Below are positions 1 to 5,854 of a stretch of 9,114 bases of DNA, piece after piece. This DNA is from Clostridia bacterium (GTDB lineage Bacteria; Bacillota; Clostridia; Oscillospirales; CAG-272): NCBI GenBank assembly GCA_017559555.1, contig JAFYRH010000054.1, positions 1 to 9,114 of the forward strand, read 5' to 3'. The notes beneath the pieces are model-generated. The model was not told where the DNA came from and searched no databases. It saw only the letters and a program-made list of their open reading frames with translations. The first letter of the stretch is position 1, and the number at the start of each line of letters is the position of its first letter. Both the position numbers and the translations under genes were made by a program.

Positions 1-416
1 CCATCACCTCCTCCACCAATATGAGCAAAGAGGATATCGATCGCGCAGTGAAGGATGCCGAGAAGTATGCCGAGGAGGATAAGAAGGCAAAGGAAGCCGT
101 TGAGGTTAAGAACCGCGCAGAAAGCATCATCTTCCAAAGCGAAAAGACCCTGACCGAGCTTGGCGACAAGGCTGATCCCGCTGACGTTGAGGATGTTAAG
201 GCTGCAATTGAAAAGCTTAAGGAAACCGTTAAGGGTGGCGACACCGAGGCTATCAAGGCTGATACCGAGGCTGTTGAAAAGTCCTTCTATAAGATTTCCG
301 AAAAGCTTTATCAACAAGCAGGCGCGCAAGGTGCAGACCCCAATGCAGGCGCAGGCACCGATGGCGACGGCACCTACTACAACGCAAACTACGAGGATAA
401 CTCTAACAACAACTAA
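1..416 (+). CDS. dnaK: Chaperone DnaK (Hsp70), C-terminal part only
   Basis: This is the 3' end of the ATP-dependent cytoplasmic Hsp70 chaperone, which binds exposed hydrophobic segments together with DnaJ and GrpE. The reading frame is open from base 3 and gives 137 residues before TAA. The first residues (ITSSTNMSKEDIDRAV) match the end of the substrate-binding beta domain and the start of the helical lid. The ATG at base 21 is therefore an internal Met, not a start. The rest is a charged helical lid (EEDKKAKEAVEVKNRAES..., then KLKETVKGGDTEAIKADTEAVEK) and an Ala/Gly/Gln linker. The last 13 residues (YYNANYEDNSNNN) are rich in Asn, whereas DnaK usually ends in an acidic EEV/DDD-like tail. 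The ATPase domain lies off the left edge. dnaJ follows after a gap with two hairpins. Identification is secure; the tail is the only unusual part. Confidence 0.95.
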   Translation, partial: ITSSTNMSKEDIDRAVKDAEKYAEEDKKAKEAVEVKNRAESIIFQSEKTLTELGDKADPADVEDVKAAIEKLKETVKGGDTEAIKADTEAVEKSFYKISEKLYQQAGAQGADPNAGAGTDGDGTYYNANYEDNSNNN

Positions 417-434
417 TATAAATGCTATCTGTTT

Positions 435-462
435 CGGGAAAGGCACGTTTGTGCCTTTCCCG
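435..462 (+). terminator. Strong 12-bp hairpin after dnaK; possible partial terminator
   Basis: A perfect inverted repeat, CGGGAAAGGCAC then loop GTTT then GTGCCTTTCCCG, begins 18 bases after the dnaK stop. The sequence after it (TCGGGTGTATTTTGCTCTT) is only mildly T-rich, so this is not a textbook intrinsic terminator. Because dnaJ follows with no visible promoter of its own, the hairpin more likely causes partial termination, or protects or processes the 3' end of dnaK mRNA. That would give more DnaK than DnaJ. The structure is seen directly; the role is inference. Confidence 0.55.
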
Positions 463-467
463 TCGGG

Positions 468-524
468 TGTATTTTGCTCTTCCGCATTTATTTGCCTAAA
501 ATGAGTGGGGAAGAGCAAGATACA
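468..524 (+). repeat. Long 16-bp stem-loop in the dnaJ leader
   Basis: Bases 468-483 (TGTATTTTGCTCTTCC) pair with 509-524 (GGAAGAGCAAGATACA) over 16 positions. There are no mismatches and one G-U wobble; the loop is 25 bases. The structure ends only 9 bases before the dnaJ ribosome binding site (AGAAAGG, 533-539). It starts 5 bases after the previous hairpin, so the two form a tandem. Possible roles are an RNA processing site between dnaK and dnaJ, a stabiliser of the dnaJ 5' end, or a translation control element. A short T run (528-531) follows, too weak to call it a terminator with confidence. Confidence 0.6.
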
Positions 525-544
525 AGATTTTAGAAAGGATACCT

Positions 545-1720
545 ATGGCAAACAAAAGAGACTATTACGAGGTTCTGGGTGTTGATAAAAACGCTGACGA
601 GAGCACGATAAAAAAAGCATATTACAAAATGGCAAAGCAATATCACCCCGATACCAATCCCGGTGATAAGGTAGCAGAGGAAAAATTTAAGGAAGCAAAC
701 GAGGCTTACGAAGTCCTTTCCGATGCGACCAAAAAGGCGAAATATGACCAATTCGGTCACGCGGCATTTGACCCCTCTATGGGTGGCGGTGACGGTGGAT
801 TTGGCGGTTTTGGCGGATTCTCCGGCGGTTTTTCGGATTTTGGAGACCTTGGTGATATTCTTGGAAGCATGTTCGGTGGCGGTTTTAGCGGTAGCAGCAG
901 TAGTGCGCGCCGTCGCAACGGTCCCGTTCAAGGCGATGATATCGGAACAACTGTTACCATCGATTTTGAAGAAGCAGTTTTTGGTGTTAAAAAGGATGTT
1001 CCTTACACCCGTGCGTGTCATTGCGCTTCTTGTCAAGGAACGGGTGCAAGCGAAGGTAGTCGCGGTGTTGAAACCTGCTCCACTTGCGGAGGACGCGGAC
1101 AAGTCAGCCGTGTGCAACGTATGGGTGGTATGTCTTTCCAATCGACCGTGGCGTGCGAAAGCTGTCGCGGAACGGGTAAAATTATCAAAAATCCTTGCTC
1201 CAAGTGCCGCGGTACGGGTATGACGCGTGAGGGCAAACGACTTTCCGTTTCCATTCCCGCAGGTATCGATAACGGCGAGCGCATTGCTTTGCGCGGTCAA
1301 GGCAACGAGGGGCGCAACGGTGGTCCCGCAGGCGATTTGATTATTACTGTTTCGGTTCGTTCTCACGCATTTTTTGAGCGCGACGGATATAACGTTTATT
1401 GTGAAGTGCCCATTACAGTAGCTGAAGCTACCCTGGGAGCGGAAATCGATATTCCCACACTCGAGGGCAATATTAAGCACACCATTCCCGAGGGAACACA
1501 GCCCGGAACAAGATTTACCATGCGTGGCAAGGGTATTCCGTACGTCAACGGAAACGGCCGTCGCGGCGATCTTATTTTCCGCACGGTAGTTGAAATTCCA
1601 CGCGGACTTAATGAAAAACAAAAGACTGCTATGAAAGCCTTTGCCGAGAGTTGCGGCGAGAGCAACTATGCAAAACATAAACAATTTTTCAAAAAGATTT
1701 TTGGAACAAAGGACAGATAA
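545..1720 (+). CDS. dnaJ: Chaperone protein DnaJ (Hsp40, type I)
   Basis: This cytoplasmic co-chaperone delivers unfolded clients to DnaK and stimulates its ATPase. The 391 residues hold the full class I layout. A J domain covers about residues 5-70 with HPD at 34-36. A Gly/Phe-rich linker covers about 79-117 (repeated GGFGGF). A zinc-binding region covers about 157-225 with four CxxCxGxG repeats, at C160/C163, C178/C181, C204/C207 and C218/C221. C-terminal substrate-binding and dimerisation domains follow ([19 protein letters not shown]). C158 is an additional Cys beside the first repeat. The ATG at 545 is preceded by AGAAAGG at 533-539 with good spacing, and the protein opens with the usual [10 protein letters not shown]. 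It lies downstream of dnaK, as is standard, and prmA follows three bases after its stop, so the two are cotranscribed. Nothing essential is missing. Confidence 0.98.
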   Translation: MANKRDYYEVLGVDKNADESTIKKAYYKMAKQYHPDTNPGDKVAEEKFKEANEAYEVLSDATKKAKYDQFGHAAFDPSMGGGDGGFGGFGGFSGGFSDFGDLGDILGSMFGGGFSGSSSSARRRNGPVQGDDIGTTVTIDFEEAVFGVKKDVPYTRACHCASCQGTGASEGSRGVETCSTCGGRGQVSRVQRMGGMSFQSTVACESCRGTGKIIKNPCSKCRGTGMTREGKRLSVSIPAGIDNGERIALRGQGNEGRNGGPAGDLIITVSVRSHAFFERDGYNVYCEVPITVAEATLGAEIDIPTLEGNIKHTIPEGTQPGTRFTMRGKGIPYVNGNGRRGDLIFRTVVEIPRGLNEKQKTAMKAFAESCGESNYAKHKQFFKKIFGTKDR

Positions 1721-1723
1721 ACA

Positions 1724-2680
1724 ATGATTGATCAAGATTACGTATGCGGTGACTACGGCACCGAAACCGAGTGGACACAAATCAAGGTTACAGTAAAACT
1801 CGAACGCCTTGACGACCTTGTCGCCATCATGAGCATGGTTTCTAACAATTTGCAAATTGAAGATTACAGCGACATCGACCTCAAAACCTGTTACGGCGAC
1901 CTTATCGACGAGAGTATTCTCAATGCCGATAAGACCATTGCATCCGTATCGGTTTATTTGCCTGCCGAAAGAAGTGTTGCCGAGTGTATCGCTTTCTTGC
2001 GTGAGCGTTTTACGGCTTCCAATCTTGAGGATGCCAAAATCGAAATGGTTGGCGTTAATGAAGAGGATTGGGCAAATTCTTGGAAGGCTTACTACAAGCC
2101 TATCAAAATCGGTGAGCGTCTTGTTATTGTTCCCGCGTGGGAAAAATACACACCTGCCGAGGGTGAGCTGATCGTTCGTATGGATCCCGGAATGGCATTT
2201 GGAACAGGTACACACGAAACAACAAGACTTGTTATCAAACTTCTTGAAAATTACACAAAAGAAGGCTGCAGAATGCTTGACGTTGGCACGGGAAGCGGTA
2301 TTTTGGCTATTTGTGCTTCCAAGCTTGGAGCAGGGGAGTGCCGCGCTTATGATATCGACCCCATGGCGGTTCGTGTTGCTAACGAAAACATCAAAGATAG
2401 CGGTCTTACCAATATTACCTGCGAGGTTTCCGACCTTTTGCGCCAAGTAGATAAGAGCCGTCCGTATGATCTTATTTGTGCCAATATCGTAGCAGATATT
2501 ATCATTCGTATGACTCCAGACGTAGGTGAACTGATGCATAAGGACACCGTTTTGTTGGCTTCCGGCATCATTATGGAAAGAAGCGATGACGTTGTTGCGT
2601 GCTTTGAAGAGCACGGTTTTTGCATCGTAGAACGCCTCGAGGAAAACGGCTGGTGCGGTCTCGCAGTTATGAAAAAATAA
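1724..2680 (+). CDS. prmA: Ribosomal protein L11 methyltransferase PrmA
   Basis: PrmA is a SAM-dependent class I methyltransferase that trimethylates ribosomal protein L11. The 318 residues are the usual length. An N-terminal substrate-recognition domain (about 1-120) is followed by the linker motif DPGMAFGTGTHETT at 154-167. Next come SAM motif I, MLDVGTGSGILA (184-195), an acidic motif, YDIDPMAV (209-216), and ANIVADII (253-260), which matches the family's active-site NIxA segment. The end, ENGWCGLAVMKK, is also typical. The start ATG is three bases after the dnaJ stop, with AAAGGA at 1708-1713 inside dnaJ as ribosome binding site, so translation is probably coupled. dnaJ-prmA adjacency is common in Firmicutes, often with rsmE next. 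Here no rsmE follows, and a terminator begins 10 bases after the stop codon. Confidence 0.96.
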   Translation: MIDQDYVCGDYGTETEWTQIKVTVKLERLDDLVAIMSMVSNNLQIEDYSDIDLKTCYGDLIDESILNADKTIASVSVYLPAERSVAECIAFLRERFTASNLEDAKIEMVGVNEEDWANSWKAYYKPIKIGERLVIVPAWEKYTPAEGELIVRMDPGMAFGTGTHETTRLVIKLLENYTKEGCRMLDVGTGSGILAICASKLGAGECRAYDIDPMAVRVANENIKDSGLTNITCEVSDLLRQVDKSRPYDLICANIVADIIIRMTPDVGELMHKDTVLLASGIIMERSDDVVACFEEHGFCIVERLEENGWCGLAVMKK

Positions 2681-2690
2681 AAAATGAATG

Positions 2691-2729
2691 AAAAGAGGAG
2701 AATGTTTTTGGAAAACGTTCTCCTTTTTT
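2691..2729 (+). terminator. Rho-independent terminator after prmA
   Basis: GGAGAATGTTTT (2697-2708) pairs with AAAACGTTCTCC (2712-2723) across a 3-base TGG loop, with one G-U wobble in 12 positions. The stem is followed directly by TTTTTT (2724-2729). An A/G-rich run (2691-2696) sits before it and can extend the stem. This is a convincing intrinsic terminator for the dnaK-dnaJ-prmA unit. The A run makes it possibly active from the other strand too, but no gene faces it. Confidence 0.92.
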
Positions 2730-2750
2730 CTCCAAAACCGCAACAAAATT

Positions 2751-2784
2751 GTAAAAAAACAATAAAAAATCACCGTTTTTTTAC
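2751..2784. repeat. Perfect 10-bp A-tract inverted repeat upstream of the pyrH promoter
   Basis: GTAAAAAAAC (2751-2760) and GTTTTTTTAC (2775-2784) are exact reverse complements separated by 14 bases. The right arm ends 9 bases before the -35 box of the pyrH promoter. It may be an operator, an UP-element-like or bent A-tract DNA segment, or chance in a very A/T-rich spacer. As RNA the stem would be nearly all A-U and weak, so a second terminator is less likely. The repeat is seen; the function is not known. Confidence 0.5.
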
Positions 2785-2793
2785 CAAAAAGTG

Positions 2794-2822
2794 TTTACAA
2801 ATCGACCTTTTTGTAGTACAAT
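2794..2822 (+). promoter_or_regulatory. Sigma-A-type promoter for pyrH and downstream genes
   Basis: TTTACA (2794-2799) and TACAAT (2817-2822) are one mismatch each from the -35 and -10 consensus, with the ideal 17-base spacing. A start site near 2829-2830 would give a roughly 40-base A/T-rich leader before the pyrH ATG, containing AAGGAG at 2853-2858. The promoter stands 65 bases beyond the prmA terminator, which fits the start of a separate transcription unit. A small dyad, TACAAA (2796-2801) with TTTGTA (2810-2815), overlaps the -35 box and the spacer and could bind a repressor. Confidence 0.85.
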
Positions 2823-2868
2823 ATAAAGGAATATATATTATATTATAAAAGCAAGGAGTCGTGTCAAT

Positions 2869-3579
2869 ATGAAAAAGCCGAAATATCAACGCATATTGCT
2901 CAAGCTTTCGGGCGAGGCTCTGTCCGCAGGGCAGGATGGCATTCTCAACTTCGATTTTATCAAGGTAGTTGCAGCACAAGTCAAGCGTTGTCTTGATGCA
3001 GGTGTTCAGGTTGCCGTTATTGTATGCGCCTGCAATATTTGGCGTGGCAGACAAGGTACCGGAATGGACCAATGCCGTGCCGACTACATGGGTATGCTTG
3101 CTACTGTTGTCAACTCGTTGGCTCTGCAAGACGTGTTCCTTCGCGAGGGCATGAAGGCGCGTGTTATGACCGCTGTAGAAATGAAAGCTTTTGCAGATAC
3201 ATACACCGCACGCGATGCAATTGAAGCACTCGAGAATGGGGAAGTCGTTGTCTTTGGCGGCGGACTTGGCATCCCGTTCTTTTCCACCGACACGGCAGCT
3301 GCTCTGCGTGCCGCAGAGATCAAAGCCGATTGCATCCTTATGGCAAAGAATATCGATGCAATTTACAGTGCAGACCCCAAAAAGGATCCCAATGCAGTCC
3401 GCTACACCGATTTGACGTACGCAGAAATTCTCGATAAGAATTTGCGCGCGCTCGATCTTTCGGCGGCTACGTTCTGCATGGATAACAACATTTCGGGTTA
3501 TGCATTCGGTTTGGCAGACCCCGAAAACATCTACCGTGCTGTTATGGGTGAACCCGTTGGCACTGCTATTCACAACTGA
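2869..3579 (+). CDS. pyrH: UMP kinase PyrH with altered substrate-binding motifs
   Basis: PyrH phosphorylates UMP to UDP with ATP, the gateway to UTP, CTP and UDP-sugars. It is normally a cytoplasmic hexamer of the amino-acid kinase fold. The 236 residues match family length. Visible motifs are the N-terminal LKLSGEAL (11-18), NIWRG (56-60), RADYMGMLATVVN (70-82), GIPFFSTDTAA (134-144), KADCILMAKN (152-161), YSADPKKDP (166-174) and DPENIYRAVMGEPVGT (217-232). Two departures stand out. The usual GGG before N(I/L)(W/F)RG reads Cys53-Ala54-Cys55 (codons TGC GCC TGC at 3025-3033). The usual GGTGNPFF reads GGLGIPFF (131-138). The conserved Arg59 and Asp72 remain. The start has AAGGAG ten bases upstream and its own promoter. 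frr follows 36 bases later, the common pairing. No rpsB-tsf precedes it. The family assignment is firm; activity with these changes is untested. Confidence 0.95.
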   Translation: MKKPKYQRILLKLSGEALSAGQDGILNFDFIKVVAAQVKRCLDAGVQVAVIVCACNIWRGRQGTGMDQCRADYMGMLATVVNSLALQDVFLREGMKARVMTAVEMKAFADTYTARDAIEALENGEVVVFGGGLGIPFFSTDTAAALRAAEIKADCILMAKNIDAIYSADPKKDPNAVRYTDLTYAEILDKNLRALDLSAATFCMDNNISGYAFGLADPENIYRAVMGEPVGTAIHN

Positions 3580-3615
3580 AAATATTAGATTTTACATAGA
3601 AAGGACTTAAAGAAT

Positions 3616-4170
3616 ATGAAATTCAACACAAAGCCCACCGAAGAAAGAATGCAAAAGAGCATTGACGTTTACGAAAACAACCTTTCCACCATCCGTGCAA
3701 GCCAAGCAAACGGTGCCATCGTTTCCAAGGTTACCTTTGACTACTACGGAGCACAAACCAAATTGACCGATATGGCAAGTGTAGCGGTTACCGACCCCAA
3801 AACACTCACCATTACTCCTTACGACCGTTCCACTCTTAAAGCAATGGTTAAGGCAATTCAAGCATCCGACATCGGTATCAACCCCGCAGATGACGGTAGC
3901 GTAATTCGCCTTGTTTTCCCGCCTCTCACCGAGGAACGCCGTAAGACCTTGGCAAAGCAAATTCAAAAAATGGGTGAGGATGCAAGAGTTGCTATCCGTA
4001 ACATCCGCCGTGATTCTAACGACGAAATCAAAAAGCAAAAGAAGGACGGTCTTTTGACCGAGGACGAGCAAAAAGCAGGTGAAAAATCTGTTCAAGATAT
4101 CACCGACCGTTTCATTAAGCAAGTTGATGAAATCACGTCCAAGAAGGAAAAAGAAATCATGAAGATCTGA
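3616..4170 (+). CDS. frr: Ribosome recycling factor (RRF)
   Basis: RRF works with EF-G to split the post-termination ribosome into subunits. The 184 residues match the usual length (about 185). The N-terminal helix (about 1-27) and the long C-terminal helices (about 105-184) form the three-helix domain I. Residues about 31-103 form domain II, with FDYYGAQTKL (41-50), ASDIGINP (83-90) and the strongly conserved FPPLTEERRK (101-110). The conserved Arg-rich helix segment AIRNIRRDSND is present at 126-136. The normally conserved segment TIRxGRAxP reads TIRASQANG (25-33), so the second Arg is Gln30 and the Pro is Gly33; Arg27 is kept. AGAAAGGA at 3598-3605 is a good ribosome binding site, ten bases before the ATG. 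It is probably cotranscribed with pyrH. A strong hairpin follows, before uppS. Confidence 0.96.
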   Translation: MKFNTKPTEERMQKSIDVYENNLSTIRASQANGAIVSKVTFDYYGAQTKLTDMASVAVTDPKTLTITPYDRSTLKAMVKAIQASDIGINPADDGSVIRLVFPPLTEERRKTLAKQIQKMGEDARVAIRNIRRDSNDEIKKQKKDGLLTEDEQKAGEKSVQDITDRFIKQVDEITSKKEKEIMKI

Positions 4171-4176
4171 TCAGTA

Positions 4177-4218
4177 CAAGGGGTGTGACAGCATTTTTGT
4201 TGTCAGTCACACCCCTTG
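4177..4218 (+). terminator. 13-bp perfect hairpin between frr and uppS; attenuator or terminator-like
   Basis: CAAGGGGTGTGAC (4177-4189) pairs perfectly with GTCACACCCCTTG (4206-4218) around a 16-base loop that contains TTTTT. No T run follows the stem, so it does not fit a standard intrinsic terminator. It starts 7 bases after the frr stop and ends 22 bases before the uppS ATG. The 3' arm contains ACCCC (4211-4215), complementary to GGGGT (4231-4235), which is the only ribosome-binding-site candidate for uppS. A choice between the two pairings is therefore possible. Likely roles are 3'-end protection, RNA processing or translation control; which one is unknown. Confidence 0.5.
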
Positions 4219-4240
4219 CTGTTCATCAATGGGGTAAATA

Positions 4241-4963
4241 ATGGTACTCGAAAAAGAGAAAAAAGGGGAAGATGCTGTCCTGGTAGACGAGCGTCTTCGT
4301 CATATTGCCTTCATTATGGATGGCAACGGCCGTTGGGCGCAAAAGCGTGGAATGCCACGCAGTTACGGACATGCGGTTGGAGCCGAGACCTTTCGCCGCA
4401 TAGCGGAATATTGCCGTAAAATCGGTATTCGCTATATGACGGTTTATGCCTTTTCCACCGAGAATTGGAATAGGCCGCCTGATGAAGTGCAAACGATAAT
4501 GAATATTTTGGCGGACTATATCCACAACTGTGCCGAAAAGGCAGAGGATGAGAATATCCACGTTCGCTTTATCGGTAATCTTTCGGTTTTTTCGCAGGAC
4601 TTGCGTGAAAAGATGGAAAAGATCGACCGCGAAACGGCACACAATCCATTCTGCCTTAATATTGCTATGAATTACGGTGGCAGAGAGGAGCTTATGCATG
4701 CTTGCCAAGCACTTGTTCGTGACGGAAAAATAGATATCACCGAGGCTGATATTGCCGCCAATCTTTATACTGCCAATTGCCCCGATCCCGATCTTATTGT
4801 GAGAACCGGGGGAGATACTCGTATTTCCAATTTTCTGCTTTGGCAGTCTGCCTACGCAGAATATTATTTTACAGATGTTCTTTGGCCGGATTTTTCCCCC
4901 GAAGACGTTGATGCGGCAGTTGCCGCATTCTATTCAAGACACCGTCGCTTTGGCGGTGTTTGA
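4241..4963 (+). CDS. uppS: Isoprenyl transferase, undecaprenyl diphosphate synthase
   Basis: UppS is the cis-prenyltransferase that adds isopentenyl diphosphate units to farnesyl diphosphate to give undecaprenyl diphosphate, the lipid carrier for peptidoglycan and other wall polymers. The 240 residues match family size. Motifs are HIAFIMDGNGRWA (21-33) with catalytic Asp27, GHAVGAE (43-49), YAFSTENWNRP (69-79), NIAMNYGGREEL (140-151) and RTGGDTRISNFLLWQ (188-202). The last normally has Glu where Asp191 stands, a mild change. AEYYF (206-210) carries the expected metal-binding Glu. An in-frame TAA at 4235-4237 sits just before the ATG, so the start cannot lie further upstream. The ribosome binding site is only a weak GGGG at 4231-4234, unlike the strong sites of its neighbours. 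This makes the preceding hairpin relevant. cdsA follows 16 bases after the stop. Confidence 0.97.
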   Translation: MVLEKEKKGEDAVLVDERLRHIAFIMDGNGRWAQKRGMPRSYGHAVGAETFRRIAEYCRKIGIRYMTVYAFSTENWNRPPDEVQTIMNILADYIHNCAEKAEDENIHVRFIGNLSVFSQDLREKMEKIDRETAHNPFCLNIAMNYGGREELMHACQALVRDGKIDITEADIAANLYTANCPDPDLIVRTGGDTRISNFLLWQSAYAEYYFTDVLWPDFSPEDVDAAVAAFYSRHRRFGGV

Positions 4964-4979
4964 CACATAGGAGGAGACT

Positions 4980-5846
4980 ATGAAACAACGTATTATAACG
5001 GGAATCTTTTTAATTCTCATTATGGTGCCTATTATTTTGTTTGCGCAAACACCTGTTTTGCCCATTGCAATAGCAATTGGCTCGGTGATTGCCGTTTTTG
5101 AGCTTTCGCGCTGCATCGGAATGCAAAAGGCGTATGCTTTTATTGTGCCGCTTTATTTGTTGGCGGCAAGCTTGCCGATTCTCTCGCGTTTTATGGCACT
5201 TGGCTCACTCAATGCAACCGTAAGACCCGAGTCTGCAAAGCATTTGGCACAGTATGGCGCTATTTTAATGCTTGTTCTTTTGTTTTATTTCTTTACCGTT
5301 GCCGTTTTCTCGCACGGTAAATACAATCTTGCCGACGTTTGTGTGCTTTTTGCAACTGCATTTTACGTTTTGGCAGGCTTTAATTCCATCATCATCATGT
5401 ACGATAACGAACAAGGCGGACACATTCTTTACCTCGCCATCTTTATTGGTGCGTGGGGAACCGATGCGTTTGCTTATTTCTGCGGCAGACTCTTTGGTCG
5501 TGGCGGCAAGCACAAGCTCATCCCCGATGTTTCTCCCAAAAAGACGGTTGAGGGTGCCATTGGAGGCATTGTACTTTGCATCCTTACCATGATACTGTTC
5601 GGTATTGTTTGCAACTATTTTACAGAATATCATTCCAATTTGCTAATGTTTGCTTTGGGCGGTCTTTTGATTGCAGTCGTTTCACAAATCGGAGACCTTT
5701 TGATGTCTTACGTCAAACGCTATTACGGAATTAAAGACTTTGGTAAACTTTTTCCGGGACACGGCGGTGTTCTCGACCGTTTCGATTCTATTTTTTCCGT
5801 TGCCATTGCCTTGATGTGCCTGACAACGTTTGTAGACTTTTTCTGA
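4980..5846 (+). CDS. cdsA: Phosphatidate cytidylyltransferase (CDP-diacylglycerol synthase)
   Basis: CdsA is an integral membrane enzyme that makes CDP-diacylglycerol from phosphatidic acid and CTP, the precursor of anionic phospholipids. The 288 residues are mostly hydrophobic. Membrane segments are visible at about 5-21, 26-43, 51-69, 91-111, 115-136, 148-166, 192-212, 220-236 and near the C-terminus. SPKKTVEG at 185-192 is a family motif. The CDS signature lies at 243-269, with Ser243, Lys246-Arg247, Lys252-Asp253, the PGHGG segment (259-263), Asp266-Arg267 and Asp269 all in place. AGGAGG at 4969-4974 is the strongest ribosome binding site in the window. It lies in the expected uppS-cdsA-dxr order, and the dxr ribosome binding site overlaps its stop codon. 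Identification is secure. No anomaly seen. Confidence 0.97.
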   Translation: MKQRIITGIFLILIMVPIILFAQTPVLPIAIAIGSVIAVFELSRCIGMQKAYAFIVPLYLLAASLPILSRFMALGSLNATVRPESAKHLAQYGAILMLVLLFYFFTVAVFSHGKYNLADVCVLFATAFYVLAGFNSIIIMYDNEQGGHILYLAIFIGAWGTDAFAYFCGRLFGRGGKHKLIPDVSPKKTVEGAIGGIVLCILTMILFGIVCNYFTEYHSNLLMFALGGLLIAVVSQIGDLLMSYVKRYYGIKDFGKLFPGHGGVLDRFDSIFSVAIALMCLTTFVDFF

Positions 5847-5854
5847 GGTGAGAT

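Noticed and set aside
21..23. ATG as a possible start of a small separate gene at the left edge.
   Set aside because: The frame is open upstream and the residues before it (ITSSTN) match DnaK, so it is an internal Met of a truncated gene.
160..504. A 114-codon plus-strand frame overlapping the end of dnaK and running into the gap.
   Set aside because: It is in a different frame from dnaK and its translation is a low-complexity shadow. Its end runs through the 12-bp hairpin, and no ribosome binding site precedes it.
417..544. A CIRCE/HrcA operator or second heat-shock promoter before dnaJ.
   Set aside because: No TTAGCACTC-N9-GAGTGCTAA-like sequence and no convincing -35/-10 pair was found. 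The palindromes present are ordinary RNA hairpins.
530..2773. A 747-codon open frame on the minus strand opposite dnaJ and prmA.
   Set aside because: It is codon-aligned with two certain genes, so it is explained by the lack of TTA, CTA and TCA codons in them. It spans two genes and a terminator, has no ribosome binding site, and its translation is Cys- and His-rich with no family resemblance.
4167..4174. The palindrome CTGATCAG at the end of frr.
   Set aside because: It is an isolated 8-base palindrome overlapping the stop codon, expected by chance and without repeats nearby.
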